Below are positions 41,201-49,683 of a DNA stretch of 64,000 nt, piece by piece (within the stretch, counting starts at the first letter, position 1; each line of letters starts with the position of its first letter). The stretch is from Acidobacteriaceae bacterium UBA1307 (lineage in GTDB: Bacteria; Acidobacteriota; Terriglobia; Terriglobales; Acidobacteriaceae). The stretch lies in the NCBI GenBank assembly GCA_002307235.1, contig DBTV01000004.1, positions 55,745 to 119,744 on the forward strand, in the 5' to 3' direction. The notes below the pieces were generated by a model, which saw only the letters and a program-made list of their open reading frames with translations, searched no databases and was not told the DNA's origin. The position numbers and the translations under genes were made by a program.

Positions 41201-41267
41201 GCGCTCCGAGCCGTTTTCGATTGTACTCTTTCGCTGCTTCTTCGAACGATACGCGACAACAGGCCAG

Positions 41268-41306
41268 GTTTACGATGTATACAATTTGCATGTTTACGAT
41301 GTACAC
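41268..41306. promoter_or_regulatory. Two tandem TetR-operator-like repeats
   Basis: GTTTACGATGTATAC (41268-41282) and GTTTACGATGTACAC (41292-41306) are 14/15 identical direct repeats set 24 bp apart. Each is itself an imperfect palindrome of form GTnTAC-N3-GTAnAC. The first overlaps a TATACA -10-like box. They lie between the TetR gene and the efflux operon, 9 bases before the latter's start. Confidence 0.65.
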
Positions 41307-41314
41307 TACCTCTA

Positions 41315-42826
41315 ATGGCGGGATTTCGTTCTTCTATACTTTTTCGAATTACAAACGCTTCTCCTGTTGGTCGCACTGTATCTCTTGCTCTCGCAACCCT
41401 TATGGCTTGCACGCCGATCATGCAGGCGCAAGCCTCGCTTGCCTGCGTTGGACGCGCGGAGATTGCGTCCAACTGCTTTTACGGAACGAGCACCGCGCCG
41501 ACCCCGCCTGCGATCGACGTTACGCATCCGTATGCGCTCGATGAGCTGATCGACATCGCCGAGACGAGCCATCCACGCACGCGCGCCACATGGGAGCAGG
41601 CCAAGCAGGCAGCAGAACGCGTGGGCATTGCGCGCGCCGCCTATCTGCCAGAGTTTGCCCTGCTGGCCTACTTCGGTGACGAGCGCATCATCAGTCCGTT
41701 TCCCAAGCCTCTTGCGCCGCGCGGTTATACGTTAGCTGAGATGCCGACGGTGGCGCCGAAGATCGGCATGGCCTATGCGCTGTTCGACTCGGGCGCGCGC
41801 CGTGCGCAACTGGACCAGGCCAAGGCAGCACAGCTTGCCGCCACGGCCCACTTTGCGCGGACCAATCAGCAGGTTGCTTACGATTTGGTGCGCGCCTATT
41901 ATGCCGTGCTCACCGGCGAGCAGCGGCTTGAGGCCGCCGAGCAGGAGTTGCGCACCGCGCGCACGACGCAAGAGGCCGCCGAAGCGGAACTGGCGCAGGG
42001 CCGCGCCACCTTGCCCGATGTGCTGAACGCACGCGCCGAAACCGCGCATGCCACCTATGATCGCGAAGCCGCCGATGGCGCGGTGCGCGAGGCGCGTGTG
42101 GCACTGCGAGAGCAGATGGGGGCCGAACCCTCGGACGAGATCCGCATTGCGCGACCGACGGCGACGCCGGAGACGCTCGAGGTCACGCAATCGATTGAGA
42201 CGCTCGTGCATGGCGCGTTGGAACATCGTCCCGATCTGCAGCAGATTGCCGCGCAGCTTCAGGCAAGCGAGGCCACGATACGCGAGGCCAGGGCAAAGAT
42301 GCGGCCAAGCGTGCAACTGAGCGCGCAGCTTGGGCAAACGGCGCTGTGGCCCACTTCGAATTATGGCGAACTGGGTGCAGCCGACCAGACGACCTGGAAT
42401 GCCGCGGTGAATTTTCGCTGGAACCTGTTCGATGGCGGCAAGCGCAAGGCCGAAGTGGTGGCGGCGCAGTCGGCCGAGCGTGAGCGCGCCGCAGAGTTGC
42501 GCGAGGAGCAGAATCGCGTGGTACGCGAGGTCTGGACCGCCTACCTTGGCTTCCGCACCGCGCAGCGCAAGCATGAAGCGGCGATGAGCATGCATCGGGC
42601 CGCGCGCGCCTCCTATGATGCGTCCTTCGATGCGTACAAATACGGCGTGAAGAATTACATCGATGTGGCGGCTGCGGAAAAGCAGTTGTCCGAATCGAAT
42701 TTTACACGCGTTGCCGCCGAGTCCGAGCTGTGGACACGCGCACTGGCGCTGGAGTTTGCCACGGGCCACTTGCTGCGCAGCACGCCGGCACCCGTGCACC
42801 AACCCACCGCGACAGGCGGAAAGTAA
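41315..42826 (+). CDS. TolC-family outer-membrane efflux protein (MdtP-like)
   Basis: This 503-residue protein has a signal peptide (VSLALATLMACTPIMQAQA) and the two repeated outer-membrane-efflux-protein halves: long helical stretches (LDQAKAAQLAATAHFARTNQQVAYDLVRAYYAVLTGEQRLEAAEQEL...) and NFRWNLFDGGKRKAEVVAAQ. It forms the outer-membrane channel of a tripartite pump. The ATG at 41315 follows the operator repeats. The same frame is open far upstream through the regulatory region, but that is not plausible coding. It is the first gene of a four-gene operon with the YtcA-, HlyD- and FUSC-like genes. Confidence 0.9.
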   Translation: MAGFRSSILFRITNASPVGRTVSLALATLMACTPIMQAQASLACVGRAEIASNCFYGTSTAPTPPAIDVTHPYALDELIDIAETSHPRTRATWEQAKQAAERVGIARAAYLPEFALLAYFGDERIISPFPKPLAPRGYTLAEMPTVAPKIGMAYALFDSGARRAQLDQAKAAQLAATAHFARTNQQVAYDLVRAYYAVLTGEQRLEAAEQELRTARTTQEAAEAELAQGRATLPDVLNARAETAHATYDREAADGAVREARVALREQMGAEPSDEIRIARPTATPETLEVTQSIETLVHGALEHRPDLQQIAAQLQASEATIREARAKMRPSVQLSAQLGQTALWPTSNYGELGAADQTTWNAAVNFRWNLFDGGKRKAEVVAAQSAERERAAELREEQNRVVREVWTAYLGFRTAQRKHEAAMSMHRAARASYDASFDAYKYGVKNYIDVAAAEKQLSESNFTRVAAESELWTRALALEFATGHLLRSTPAPVHQPTATGGK

Positions 42827-42838
42827 GGGACCGAATCG

Positions 42839-43099
42839 ATGCGCATTGCTCGACAGATTCTTTTTACACTTGCGGTCACGGCGATCACAGGCTGCGGCCA
42901 CTCGCCCATGCTCGACATTGGCGGCTCGTTTTTTCCGGCATGGCTTCTTTGCCTTGCCGCAGGTGTTGCCGTTGCCATGGTGGTGCAGATTTTTTGTTCG
43001 CGCCGGGGACTGAGCACGCAACTGGGCGCGCCGATCCTGTTTTTCCCGAGCCTCGCGCTGGCCTGCGCCTGCCTGCTGTGGCTCGTACTGTTTCGATAA
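42839..43099 (+). CDS. YtcA-like small lipoprotein/membrane protein
   Basis: This 86-residue protein has a lipobox-type N-terminus (LFTLAVTAITGCGHSP; acylated Cys likely), then the YtcA-like segment HSPMLDIGGSFFPAWLLCLAAGVAVAMVV, and a second hydrophobic helix at the end. In enterobacteria YtcA-type genes accompany the mdtN-mdtO-mdtP efflux genes. Here it sits 12 bases after the TolC-like gene and 18 before the HlyD-like gene, the same association. Its role in the pump is unknown. Confidence 0.75.
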   Translation: MRIARQILFTLAVTAITGCGHSPMLDIGGSFFPAWLLCLAAGVAVAMVVQIFCSRRGLSTQLGAPILFFPSLALACACLLWLVLFR

Positions 43100-43117
43100 A
43101 TGGAAGGAAGATAACGC

Positions 43118-44293
43118 GTGCAGTGGAATAGAAAATTCACGGCGGCCGCTGTTGCCGCGGCACTCGCTCTCGCTACCGGCGGCGCGGTGCTCTATCAGGT
43201 CAGCACGCATCCGCGCACCGATGATGCAACGGCACGCGCCAACTATGTGCTCTTTGCCCCCGAGGTCAAAGGCCGTCTGACGACGCTCGCCGTCAAGGAC
43301 AATCAGTTTGTGCACAAGGGCGATCTGCTCTTCGCCATTGACGCGCGGCCCTATGAATACGCGCTGACGCAGGCCTTGGCCGATCAGCAGCTTCTTGAAA
43401 AACAGATCGACGATGCGGGCCGTCGCATTGCGGCCGAGACCGGAGCGGTGCGTTCGGCCCACGCCGGGCTTGCCTCTTCGCGCACGCATGTCGTGGTTTT
43501 GCAGAATGCGGCGCAGGCCGCGCAGGCCGCCACGCAGCGCAGTGATGCCGCCGTTGGTTCTGCCGAAGCGCAGCTCAAACTCGCGAACAATACTTTGCAT
43601 CGCATAGAGCCGCTGCTGGCCAAGCAGTACGTCACCGTCGAGCAGGTGGACGAGGCACGCACCAGGGTGCGCGTTGCCGAACAGGCGCTGGCCGAAGCCC
43701 GCGCCACCGCCGTGCAGGCGCACATGCTTGCCGCGCAGGCCGCCGCGCAACACGAAGAGAGCAAGTCGGACGTCAATGCTTCGCAAGGGCATCTGGAGCA
43801 GAGCGTGCATTCCGTCGATACACTCGATAGTCTTGTGGCGCAGCGGCCCATCAAGCAGGCACAGGTGGACAACGCGCGGCTCGATCTTGAGCGCTGCCGT
43901 GTGACGGCGCCGTTTGACGGCTACGTGACGAGCCTCAATATTTCCGAGGGTGAATATGCCAAGCCCGGCGTGCCCATCTTTACGCTGATCGATGCCCGCG
44001 TCTGGTACGTGACGGCCAGCTATCGCGAGACGGCGCTGCGTCATATTCATGCGGGCCAGCACGTGGATGTGTACCTGATGAGTGCGCCCGAGCGGCGCTT
44101 TGACGGCGTTGTGGAAAGCATCGGCTACGGCGTCGCGCCCGACGACAGTGCCACGGCCAACGGATTGCCGCAGGTCGAGCGCTCTCTCAACTGGGTTCAT
44201 CTTTCGGCGCGGTTCCCGGTGCGCATTCGCATCGAGCATCCTGATGCCGCGCTGTTTCGCATGGGCGAAACCGCCACCACCATTCTTCGTTAG
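43118..44293 (+). CDS. HlyD/EmrA-family membrane fusion protein (MdtN-like)
   Basis: This 391-residue periplasmic adaptor is anchored by one N-terminal helix (AAAVAAALALATGGAVLYQV). The first half of the lipoyl domain follows (NYVLFAPEVKGRLTTLAVKDNQFVHKGDLLFAIDARPYEYAL), then a long coiled-coil hairpin (residues ~80-250, Ala/Gln/Glu-rich), the second lipoyl half (CRVTAPFDGYVTSLNISEGEYAKPGVPIFTLID) and a beta-barrel. It bridges the FUSC-like inner component and the TolC-like channel. GTG start with GGAAG eight bases upstream. The FUSC-like gene follows after six bases. Confidence 0.93.
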   Translation: MQWNRKFTAAAVAAALALATGGAVLYQVSTHPRTDDATARANYVLFAPEVKGRLTTLAVKDNQFVHKGDLLFAIDARPYEYALTQALADQQLLEKQIDDAGRRIAAETGAVRSAHAGLASSRTHVVVLQNAAQAAQAATQRSDAAVGSAEAQLKLANNTLHRIEPLLAKQYVTVEQVDEARTRVRVAEQALAEARATAVQAHMLAAQAAAQHEESKSDVNASQGHLEQSVHSVDTLDSLVAQRPIKQAQVDNARLDLERCRVTAPFDGYVTSLNISEGEYAKPGVPIFTLIDARVWYVTASYRETALRHIHAGQHVDVYLMSAPERRFDGVVESIGYGVAPDDSATANGLPQVERSLNWVHLSARFPVRIRIEHPDAALFRMGETATTILR

Positions 44294-44299
44294 GAGCGC

Positions 44300-46318
44300 A
44301 TGGAAACTCGCCTTCGAGAATCGGTTCCGCCCATCGAGCTGATCCGTCAGGAACTGTTGCCCTTTCACGGCCGGCTCGCTGGCTCGCTGCGCACCACGCT
44401 GGCCGTTACCCTCGCCGTCATCGTGATGGTGGTCTTTCGCATGCCCGCCATTGCTCCTGGCGCGTATCTCATCTTTCTTCTCTCCTACGAGACGCCTTAT
44501 CTCACCTTGACGACGGGTTTTTATTCGTTCTGCTTTCAGTGCGTCGGCGTCGGCTCCACCTTGCTGCTCATCATGGTCTCGGGCAATGCGCCGATGGCGC
44601 GCGTGTTGGGCACGGCGCTGTTCAGCTTCATCGCCGCATATTTGATGAAGACCATGCGACGGCGCGGGGCCATGGACTTCGGCGTTTTTTCTTTGACCAG
44701 CCTGGAGATGTGGGACATGAAAGCGCCGACGCAATCGCTGATTGCGCTCTCCATGTGGCCCATTGCGACCGGCGTCATCGGCATTCTTTCTGCCGTTCTC
44801 ATCGAGTACGTGTTTGCGCGCCGTGATCCTTTTTATGCGCTGCATCGCGAGTTTGAAACGCGCGCCAAGGCCATTGAAGCCTTTCTTCGCGCTCTTGCGG
44901 GCGATGAGGCGCAGTGCAATCTGCGCAATGCATCGAAGGAACTGATCCGCCTCTCCTTTGCCGGGCAAGGCAGGATGCAGGCGCTGCTCGAAGAGATCTC
45001 CAACCGTCGCGAAGGTGCGCCTGTTTACGTTGACGAATATCCGCTGATGCTGCCGCATCTGTTCCGGCTGCTCGATCTTGCCGCGCAGCTTTCGCTCGTG
45101 CGCCGCGACGCGCTCCAGCAAGCCGACTGCGCCGCGGCCCTTGCGCTTGCGGATTTTTGCAGCTCTCTTGGCAAGCATTCGTTACACGAAAAACTCGTCG
45201 CACCCGCGATCAGCGCCGAAGCCTCGAGTCATTTTTTCGCCATGCAACAGGCGGCGGCCGCGATTGCCCGCCTCGAGCCGCACGAGGCCGTCCGTTGGCA
45301 GCCGAAGGAGCGCGGCGCAAAGCCCGCGCCGCCGTGGTTTGTGGCCGATGCACTGCATAACCCGGCCTATTGGAACTATGCCCTGCGCATCTGCCTGTGC
45401 ACGACGCTGGGGTACATCCTCTACATGGCGCTTGACTGGCCAGGCCTTTCGACGGTCGTGCTCACGGTGCTCATTGTCGGCCTCAGTTCGACCGGAGCCA
45501 TCAGCCAAAAGATGGTGCTTCGCTTTGTCGGTGCCACGCTCGGCTGCGTTGTACTCGGCATTGGCTCCATCGTTTTTCTGTTTCCGCACATGGATACGAT
45601 CGCCTCGTTTGCCTTGCTGATCGCCGCGGTCGCCTTTGTCTGCTCGTGGATCGCGCGCTCGCCGCACATCGGCTACATCGGCATGCAGATGGCCTTCTCG
45701 TATTTTTTAATCGCCTTCGAGCGGTTCTCCGCGCCGGTGTCCATGACGCCCGCGCGGGATCGCATCATCGGCATCTGCCTCGCCTTTGTGCTGGTCTGGA
45801 TTGTCTTTTTGGAGATTGCTCCGGTGCGCACCGTTGCCCAAATGCGCATTGCGCTCAGCCATGCGCTCGCGGCGCAGGCGGAGATGCTTGCACTGCTTGG
45901 AAAGAACGATGAGGCCAGCGCGCGGCGCCGCGTCAAGCTGCACGAGACCGTCGCGCGCCAACTTGCCGCCGTGCAGTCCATGTCGGAGATGATCTCCTAC
46001 GAGATCGGCACCGAACGCCAGCGCCATTTGCGCCGCAGCAATCTTTTGCTCGAAGCAAGCTACTCGGCGGGAGATTTCTTTTTGATGCTTGCCGCCGATG
46101 AGCGACGCACGGCGCGTGCATACGCACTGCCGCTGGCGGAGGCGCTCAGTGCCGAGTTGCACACCTGGGCCAAGGCCTTTGCGCAAACGCCCGAGGTTAC
46201 GCCCGCACTCACCCGGCTGATGGAAAAGCCCCACGCCGGGGCCAGCGAAACCTTCGAGAATCTGCGCCACGCGCTATGGAATTATTGCTCCAGCTTTCAT
46301 GAGCAGGAAGCATCCTAG
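44300..46318 (+). CDS. FUSC-family inner-membrane efflux protein (MdtO-like)
   Basis: This 672-residue inner-membrane protein has two clusters of about five transmembrane helices (residues ~25-175 and ~360-510). A soluble helical region separates them and a C-terminal helical domain follows, the layout of FUSC/aromatic-acid-exporter proteins such as MdtO and AaeB. The second cluster contains YWNYALRICLCTTLGYILYMALDWPGLSTVVLTVLIVGLSSTGAISQKMVLRFVGATLG. It is the likely energised component of the pump, exporting small organic acids or toxic compounds. It is the last gene of the operon. Confidence 0.9.
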   Translation: METRLRESVPPIELIRQELLPFHGRLAGSLRTTLAVTLAVIVMVVFRMPAIAPGAYLIFLLSYETPYLTLTTGFYSFCFQCVGVGSTLLLIMVSGNAPMARVLGTALFSFIAAYLMKTMRRRGAMDFGVFSLTSLEMWDMKAPTQSLIALSMWPIATGVIGILSAVLIEYVFARRDPFYALHREFETRAKAIEAFLRALAGDEAQCNLRNASKELIRLSFAGQGRMQALLEEISNRREGAPVYVDEYPLMLPHLFRLLDLAAQLSLVRRDALQQADCAAALALADFCSSLGKHSLHEKLVAPAISAEASSHFFAMQQAAAAIARLEPHEAVRWQPKERGAKPAPPWFVADALHNPAYWNYALRICLCTTLGYILYMALDWPGLSTVVLTVLIVGLSSTGAISQKMVLRFVGATLGCVVLGIGSIVFLFPHMDTIASFALLIAAVAFVCSWIARSPHIGYIGMQMAFSYFLIAFERFSAPVSMTPARDRIIGICLAFVLVWIVFLEIAPVRTVAQMRIALSHALAAQAEMLALLGKNDEASARRRVKLHETVARQLAAVQSMSEMISYEIGTERQRHLRRSNLLLEASYSAGDFFLMLAADERRTARAYALPLAEALSAELHTWAKAFAQTPEVTPALTRLMEKPHAGASETFENLRHALWNYCSSFHEQEAS

Positions 46319-46402
46319 AGATTTTTTTCGACCGATGTGGCCCGGCGAAAGACAGAGAGGGACTTTCAAGGCAGAATCAAGCGAGAGGTTGCCTGCAAAC
46401 AG

Positions 46403-46437
46403 AAAAACGCCCGAGGACTTTTCCCCGGGCGTTTTTT
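46403..46437. terminator. Bidirectional terminator between the efflux operon and glgC
   Basis: AAAAACGCCCG pairs with CGGGCGTTTTT around a 12-base loop. The T-run and A-run serve both strands. It lies between convergent genes. Confidence 0.88.
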
Positions 46438-46457
46438 CTATTCTTTTTGGGCGGTTC

Positions 46458-47711
46458 TCAGCGCAGCATCTCCGGGTTCGCCACCGACTCGAAGCGCGAT
46501 GCGTCGCGGGCGACAATCGTCAGCCCCGAGGGCGTCACAAAGTAGTGCCGCTTGTCCTCGACCGGGTCATAGCCGATCACGGAGCCTTCGGGAATGTGCA
46601 CGTCGCGATCGATGATCGCCCGCCGGATCCGGCTATGGCGGCCAATGTTCACGTGCGAAAAGATAATGCTCGACTCGATCTCCGAGTACGAGTTCACGCG
46701 CACGTCCTGCGAGATCACCGAGTTGTAGACCGAGCCGCCCGAGATGATCACTCCGGCCGAGATAATCGAGTCAATCGCCATGCCCGACCGGCCCGGTTCG
46801 CCGAAGACGAACTTTGCCGGAGGATATTGCCGCAGCCGCGTGTGGATCGGCCAGGCCTTGTCGTAGAGGTTGAAGACCGGCGAGACCGAGCACAGGTCCA
46901 TGTTGGCCTCATAGTAGGCGTCGAGCGTGCCCACGTCGCGCCAGTACCGCGCCTGCTTCTTGTTCTCGTCCACAAAGCTGTAGGCCATCATCTTCTTTTT
47001 GCCGAGCAGCTTGGGCAAAATGTCGTGGCCGAAGTCATGTTTCGAGCTCTCGTCCTCGGCGTCTTCCACCAGCGCCTTGATCAGCGTCTTGGTGTTGAAG
47101 ATGTAGATGCCCATCGAGGCGTCCACCGCGTTCGGATCGACCGGCGAGCGGAAGCTGGTCGAGGCCGGCTTCTCTTCAAAGCCGATGATCTCGCCCGAGT
47201 GGCCCACCTCGACGACGCCAAACCGCGTCACCTCTTCGGGGGCAATCGGCAGCGTGGCCAGCGTCACCTCGGCCTTGGTCTCGATATGGTGGTCGAGCAT
47301 CCGGCTGTAGTCCATCTTGTAGATGTGGTCGCCGGAAAGAATCAGCACGTAATTCGACGGCTCGCTGCCGATCGAGTAGATGTTCTGGTAAACGGCGTCG
47401 GCGGTGCCCATGTACCAGTTCGAGCCGGTGCGCTGCATCGGCGGCAGCAGCTCAAAAAACTCGCCCAGCTCATGCGTGCCCAGGCTCGACCAGCCGTCGC
47501 GAATGTGCCGGTTCAGGCTCAGCGCCTTGTACTGCGTCAGCACGTAAACCCGCCGGAGACCGGAGTTGATGCAGTTGGACAGCGTGATGTCGATGATGCG
47601 GTAATGGCCGCCAAAGGGTACGGCCGGTTTGGCGCGGTCGCGCGTCAGGGGAAACAGTCGTTCACCGGCACCACCGGCCAGCAGTACTCCCAGCGTTTCT
47701 TTCATGCTCAT
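46458..47711 (-). CDS. glgC: Glucose-1-phosphate adenylyltransferase
   Basis: This 417-residue ADP-glucose pyrophosphorylase makes the glucosyl donor for glycogen. The N-terminal nucleotidyltransferase has GVLLAGGAGERLFPLTRDRAKPAVPFGGHYRIIDITLSNCINSG, the NWYMGTADAVYQN loop, LILSGDHIYKMDY and GIYIFNT. The C-terminal left-handed beta-helix carries AGVIISGGSVYNSVISQDVRVNSYSEIESSII. The ATG at 47711 (MSMKETL) was chosen. The upstream 40 residues of the frame are unlike the family, and GGGG lies ~10 bases before. No other glg gene is adjacent. The 425-bp gap upstream holds repeat copy C. Confidence 0.95.
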   Translation of the reverse strand: MSMKETLGVLLAGGAGERLFPLTRDRAKPAVPFGGHYRIIDITLSNCINSGLRRVYVLTQYKALSLNRHIRDGWSSLGTHELGEFFELLPPMQRTGSNWYMGTADAVYQNIYSIGSEPSNYVLILSGDHIYKMDYSRMLDHHIETKAEVTLATLPIAPEEVTRFGVVEVGHSGEIIGFEEKPASTSFRSPVDPNAVDASMGIYIFNTKTLIKALVEDAEDESSKHDFGHDILPKLLGKKKMMAYSFVDENKKQARYWRDVGTLDAYYEANMDLCSVSPVFNLYDKAWPIHTRLRQYPPAKFVFGEPGRSGMAIDSIISAGVIISGGSVYNSVISQDVRVNSYSEIESSIIFSHVNIGRHSRIRRAIIDRDVHIPEGSVIGYDPVEDKRHYFVTPSGLTIVARDASRFESVANPEMLR

Positions 47712-47825
47712 CGAAATGAAACCCCGCTTGTCTCCAGAACTCGGCCTGCAACCCGCGTGGGTGGCGCCTTGTTGGCTCACCCCGTCACGAAGAGCTGGCC
47801 TGTGCGCCTCTCCATCATGAACGTA

Positions 47826-47942
47826 AAGCATTTTCGGAATCTCTATAGACCGAAAGCAAAGGGCTCAGTGGCTTTTTCTTCAAGAAAAAGCCCCCGTGCA
47901 CACCGCTTGCAAAATCTATGTGTATTCCAAAAAATGCTCTAG
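47826..47942 (+). repeat. Interspersed ~116-bp element, copy C
   Basis: It starts AAAGCATTTTCGGAAT and ends ATTCCAAAAAATGCTCT, which are near-perfect inverted repeats of each other. It contains TAGACCGAAAGCA and a central stem GGCTTTTTC / GAAAAAGCC (47870-47892) with loop TTCAA, then CCCGTGCAC. Same length and plan as copy B. The rest of the 425-bp gap (47943-48066) shows nothing assignable. Confidence 0.7.
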
Positions 47943-48066
47943 AACGCTGGAGAATATCATAACCAGATCAACTTAGCAGCCTATCGTCGTCACAGGCGGC
48001 GACGCGGGCTTCCTGAATCCCACAGGAGGGTGGGCGCGTCCCGGTGCGGGAGCGGTGTTTCCGTCG

Positions 48067-48120
48067 CAAAAAAGAAAACGGCCCGAGCCCAGAAGTCGCT
48101 GAAGACTTGAGCTCGGGCCG
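48067..48120 (-). terminator. Intrinsic terminator of the outer-membrane protein gene
   Basis: CGGCCCGAGC / GCTCGGGCCG form a 10-bp outer stem with an inner AAGTC/GACTT stem. On the minus strand it is followed by TTTTCTTTTTT. Confidence 0.88.
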
Positions 48121-48136
48121 CCGGTATTTCCTGCGG

Positions 48137-48880
48137 TTACCGCTTCTTCTTGAACTTGTACTCGAGGCCCACCGAGATCGCGAAGTTGATGTCGGTCTGC
48201 GAAATCTTCTTGCCGTAGTTGGTGTTGTAGTGCGTCAGCACCGCGTCCGGCGTAATGCGGAAGACCCAGCGCGAGGAGCGGTTCAGGTCAAAGTGCCCGC
48301 CCATGATCACCGCCGGAGCCAGTTGGTCGTTGTAAAACGCGACGACCGACGGCGAGTTACCGCGCAGGTCGCGCTCAAAGTTGCCATAGACGCCGCCCGC
48401 CAGCACATGCGCAATCAGCGCGCCGTGCTTGTTGTGCGGACCCAGCCACTCCGGGCCGCCGACAAAGAAATATTGCGCGACGAACGGACCCTTGATGTTG
48501 GCGGAGTTGGTGCCCGCGCCGCTGGTGCCCACATAGCCGCGCACCGAACCTTCCGCACCCCAGTGCTTCGAGAGCCAGTAGGAGCCGGTCAGGTCCAGGC
48601 CGCCCAGGTTCGAGCCCTGCAACAGGTTCGGGCCGGCCTTCATGTGGTCGTAGGCCATGCCGAGCGAAACGTCATAGCGGTTGTCATAGCGCACGCTCGC
48701 CAGAGGATCGATGGCGATATAGGCGCCGTTGGGCACCGTTGACGCGGGCGTGCTCTCGGGCGTGCTCGTCGATGACGAGGAGCTGGAGCTTTCCTGGGCC
48801 AAGGCCCGGCTTCCGGCGCTGAATGCCAGCGCGGCGATCACGGCAATAGAGGCGAAACTACGTACTGAAAGGCGCATCAC
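48137..48880 (-). CDS. Secreted outer-membrane beta-barrel protein
   Basis: This 247-residue protein has a signal peptide (FASIAVIAALAFSAGSRALAQ), a Ser/Thr/Pro linker (residues ~30-48), and then alternating beta strands as in small outer-membrane barrels (YDNRYDVSLGMAYDHM; LGGLDLTGSYWLSKHWGAEGSVRGYVG; DINFAISVGLEYKFKKKR). It ends in a strand followed by a basic tail rather than the usual terminal Phe. It has its own terminator. It could be a porin-like or structural barrel, and no specific family is assigned. Confidence 0.78.
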   Translation of the reverse strand: MMRLSVRSFASIAVIAALAFSAGSRALAQESSSSSSSTSTPESTPASTVPNGAYIAIDPLASVRYDNRYDVSLGMAYDHMKAGPNLLQGSNLGGLDLTGSYWLSKHWGAEGSVRGYVGTSGAGTNSANIKGPFVAQYFFVGGPEWLGPHNKHGALIAHVLAGGVYGNFERDLRGNSPSVVAFYNDQLAPAVIMGGHFDLNRSSRWVFRITPDAVLTHYNTNYGKKISQTDINFAISVGLEYKFKKKR

Positions 48881-48933
48881 TCCACAGCTTACAGGACCGA
48901 GCCGACGCAGACAACGCGCCGCTGGGCAGATTT

Positions 48934-49635
48934 TTACAGCTCACACTGTTCGGTTAGACGCGCCCAAACCAAATACCGCATCGTTTTGAGCGTCTCAACA
49001 CTTTCGCTGAAGGCCGCGCGCACCGGGCTGGGCGGCGTCAACGGCGGCGCAGCATGCACCTGCCAGTCGAGGGGCAGCGACTGCAGAATGAGCGCGGTGC
49101 GCGGCAAGTGTGCGGCAAGTCCAACAATCTCAGCCGATTTCAAGCCACGCTGCCGCAGAATGCGTGTCGCGAAACAGGCGTTCTGCGCGGTGTTGCGGGC
49201 CTGATTTTCGATGAGCACGGCGCTCGGCGGAATTCCTTCAGACTCAGCCACCTGGGCCATCGCCTCGGCCTCAACGAAACGGTTGCGGGCCGCGCCGCCG
49301 GTAAAAATAATCCGGGGAGCGATGCCGCGCTCGTATTCGCGGACAGCCTCGTTGACCGCGGCCAACTGGCGCGCCGTCGGGTGGCCGTCGCTGTCGGTGG
49401 GGGTTCCGAGCACCACCAGCGCGTCAAAGCGGGTGCGGGCGGAGTTGGCGGTGGGTGCGGTTTTGCGGGCAAGAATCGCCCAGCCAATCCAGCCGCAAAG
49501 CAGCAGAAAAATCACGAAAAACAGCTTGATTTGGCCAGTTTTGCGCTGTTTTTTGAGCAAAGAACCCCGGTGGCGCACGTAGGAAACCTCGGCGCGGCGC
49601 GCAATCGGCGCTCGGCGGGGCGGAGCGATAGACAC
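48934..49635 (-). CDS. YdcF/ElyC-like DUF218 domain protein
   Basis: This 233-residue protein has a basic cytoplasmic N-terminus, one transmembrane helix (LFFVIFLLLCGWIGWAILA) and a DUF218 domain: FDALVVLGTPTDSDGHPTARQLAAVNEAVREYERGIAPRIIFTGGAARNRFVEAEAMAQ, then IENQARNTAQNACFA. Relatives (SanA, ElyC, YdcF) affect envelope integrity or undecaprenyl-carrier metabolism. The GTG at 49635 has GGTGGAGG nine bases upstream, but both lie in or next to a 15-bp perfect stem. It follows the nitroreductase gene by 48 bases. Confidence 0.88.
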   Translation of the reverse strand: MSIAPPRRAPIARRAEVSYVRHRGSLLKKQRKTGQIKLFFVIFLLLCGWIGWAILARKTAPTANSARTRFDALVVLGTPTDSDGHPTARQLAAVNEAVREYERGIAPRIIFTGGAARNRFVEAEAMAQVAESEGIPPSAVLIENQARNTAQNACFATRILRQRGLKSAEIVGLAAHLPRTALILQSLPLDWQVHAAPPLTPPSPVRAAFSESVETLKTMRYLVWARLTEQCEL

Positions 49636-49678
49636 GGCGATGATCCTCCACCTTCACTCTATCGGATCATCGCCGTGT
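49632..49678 (-). promoter_or_regulatory. 15-bp perfect stem covering the YdcF-like start codon
   Basis: ACACGGCGATGATCC and GGATCATCGCCGTGT are exact inverted repeats separated by 17 bases. On the mRNA the loop holds the ribosome site (GGTGGAGG end) and the 3' arm contains the GTG start. It could hide the start or act as a processing or termination hairpin. Confidence 0.7.
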
Positions 49679-49683
49679 GAAAT

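Noticed and set aside
40988..41314. Upstream part of the frame containing the TolC-like gene
   Set aside because: It runs through the TetR gene's antisense strand and the operator region. The signal peptide begins after the ATG at 41315.
41732..45178. Very long open frame (1148 codons) on the minus strand through the efflux operon
   Set aside because: It is antisense to four well-supported genes. Its composition (Arg/His/Leu/Gly-rich, no domain) is what high-GC antisense frames give.
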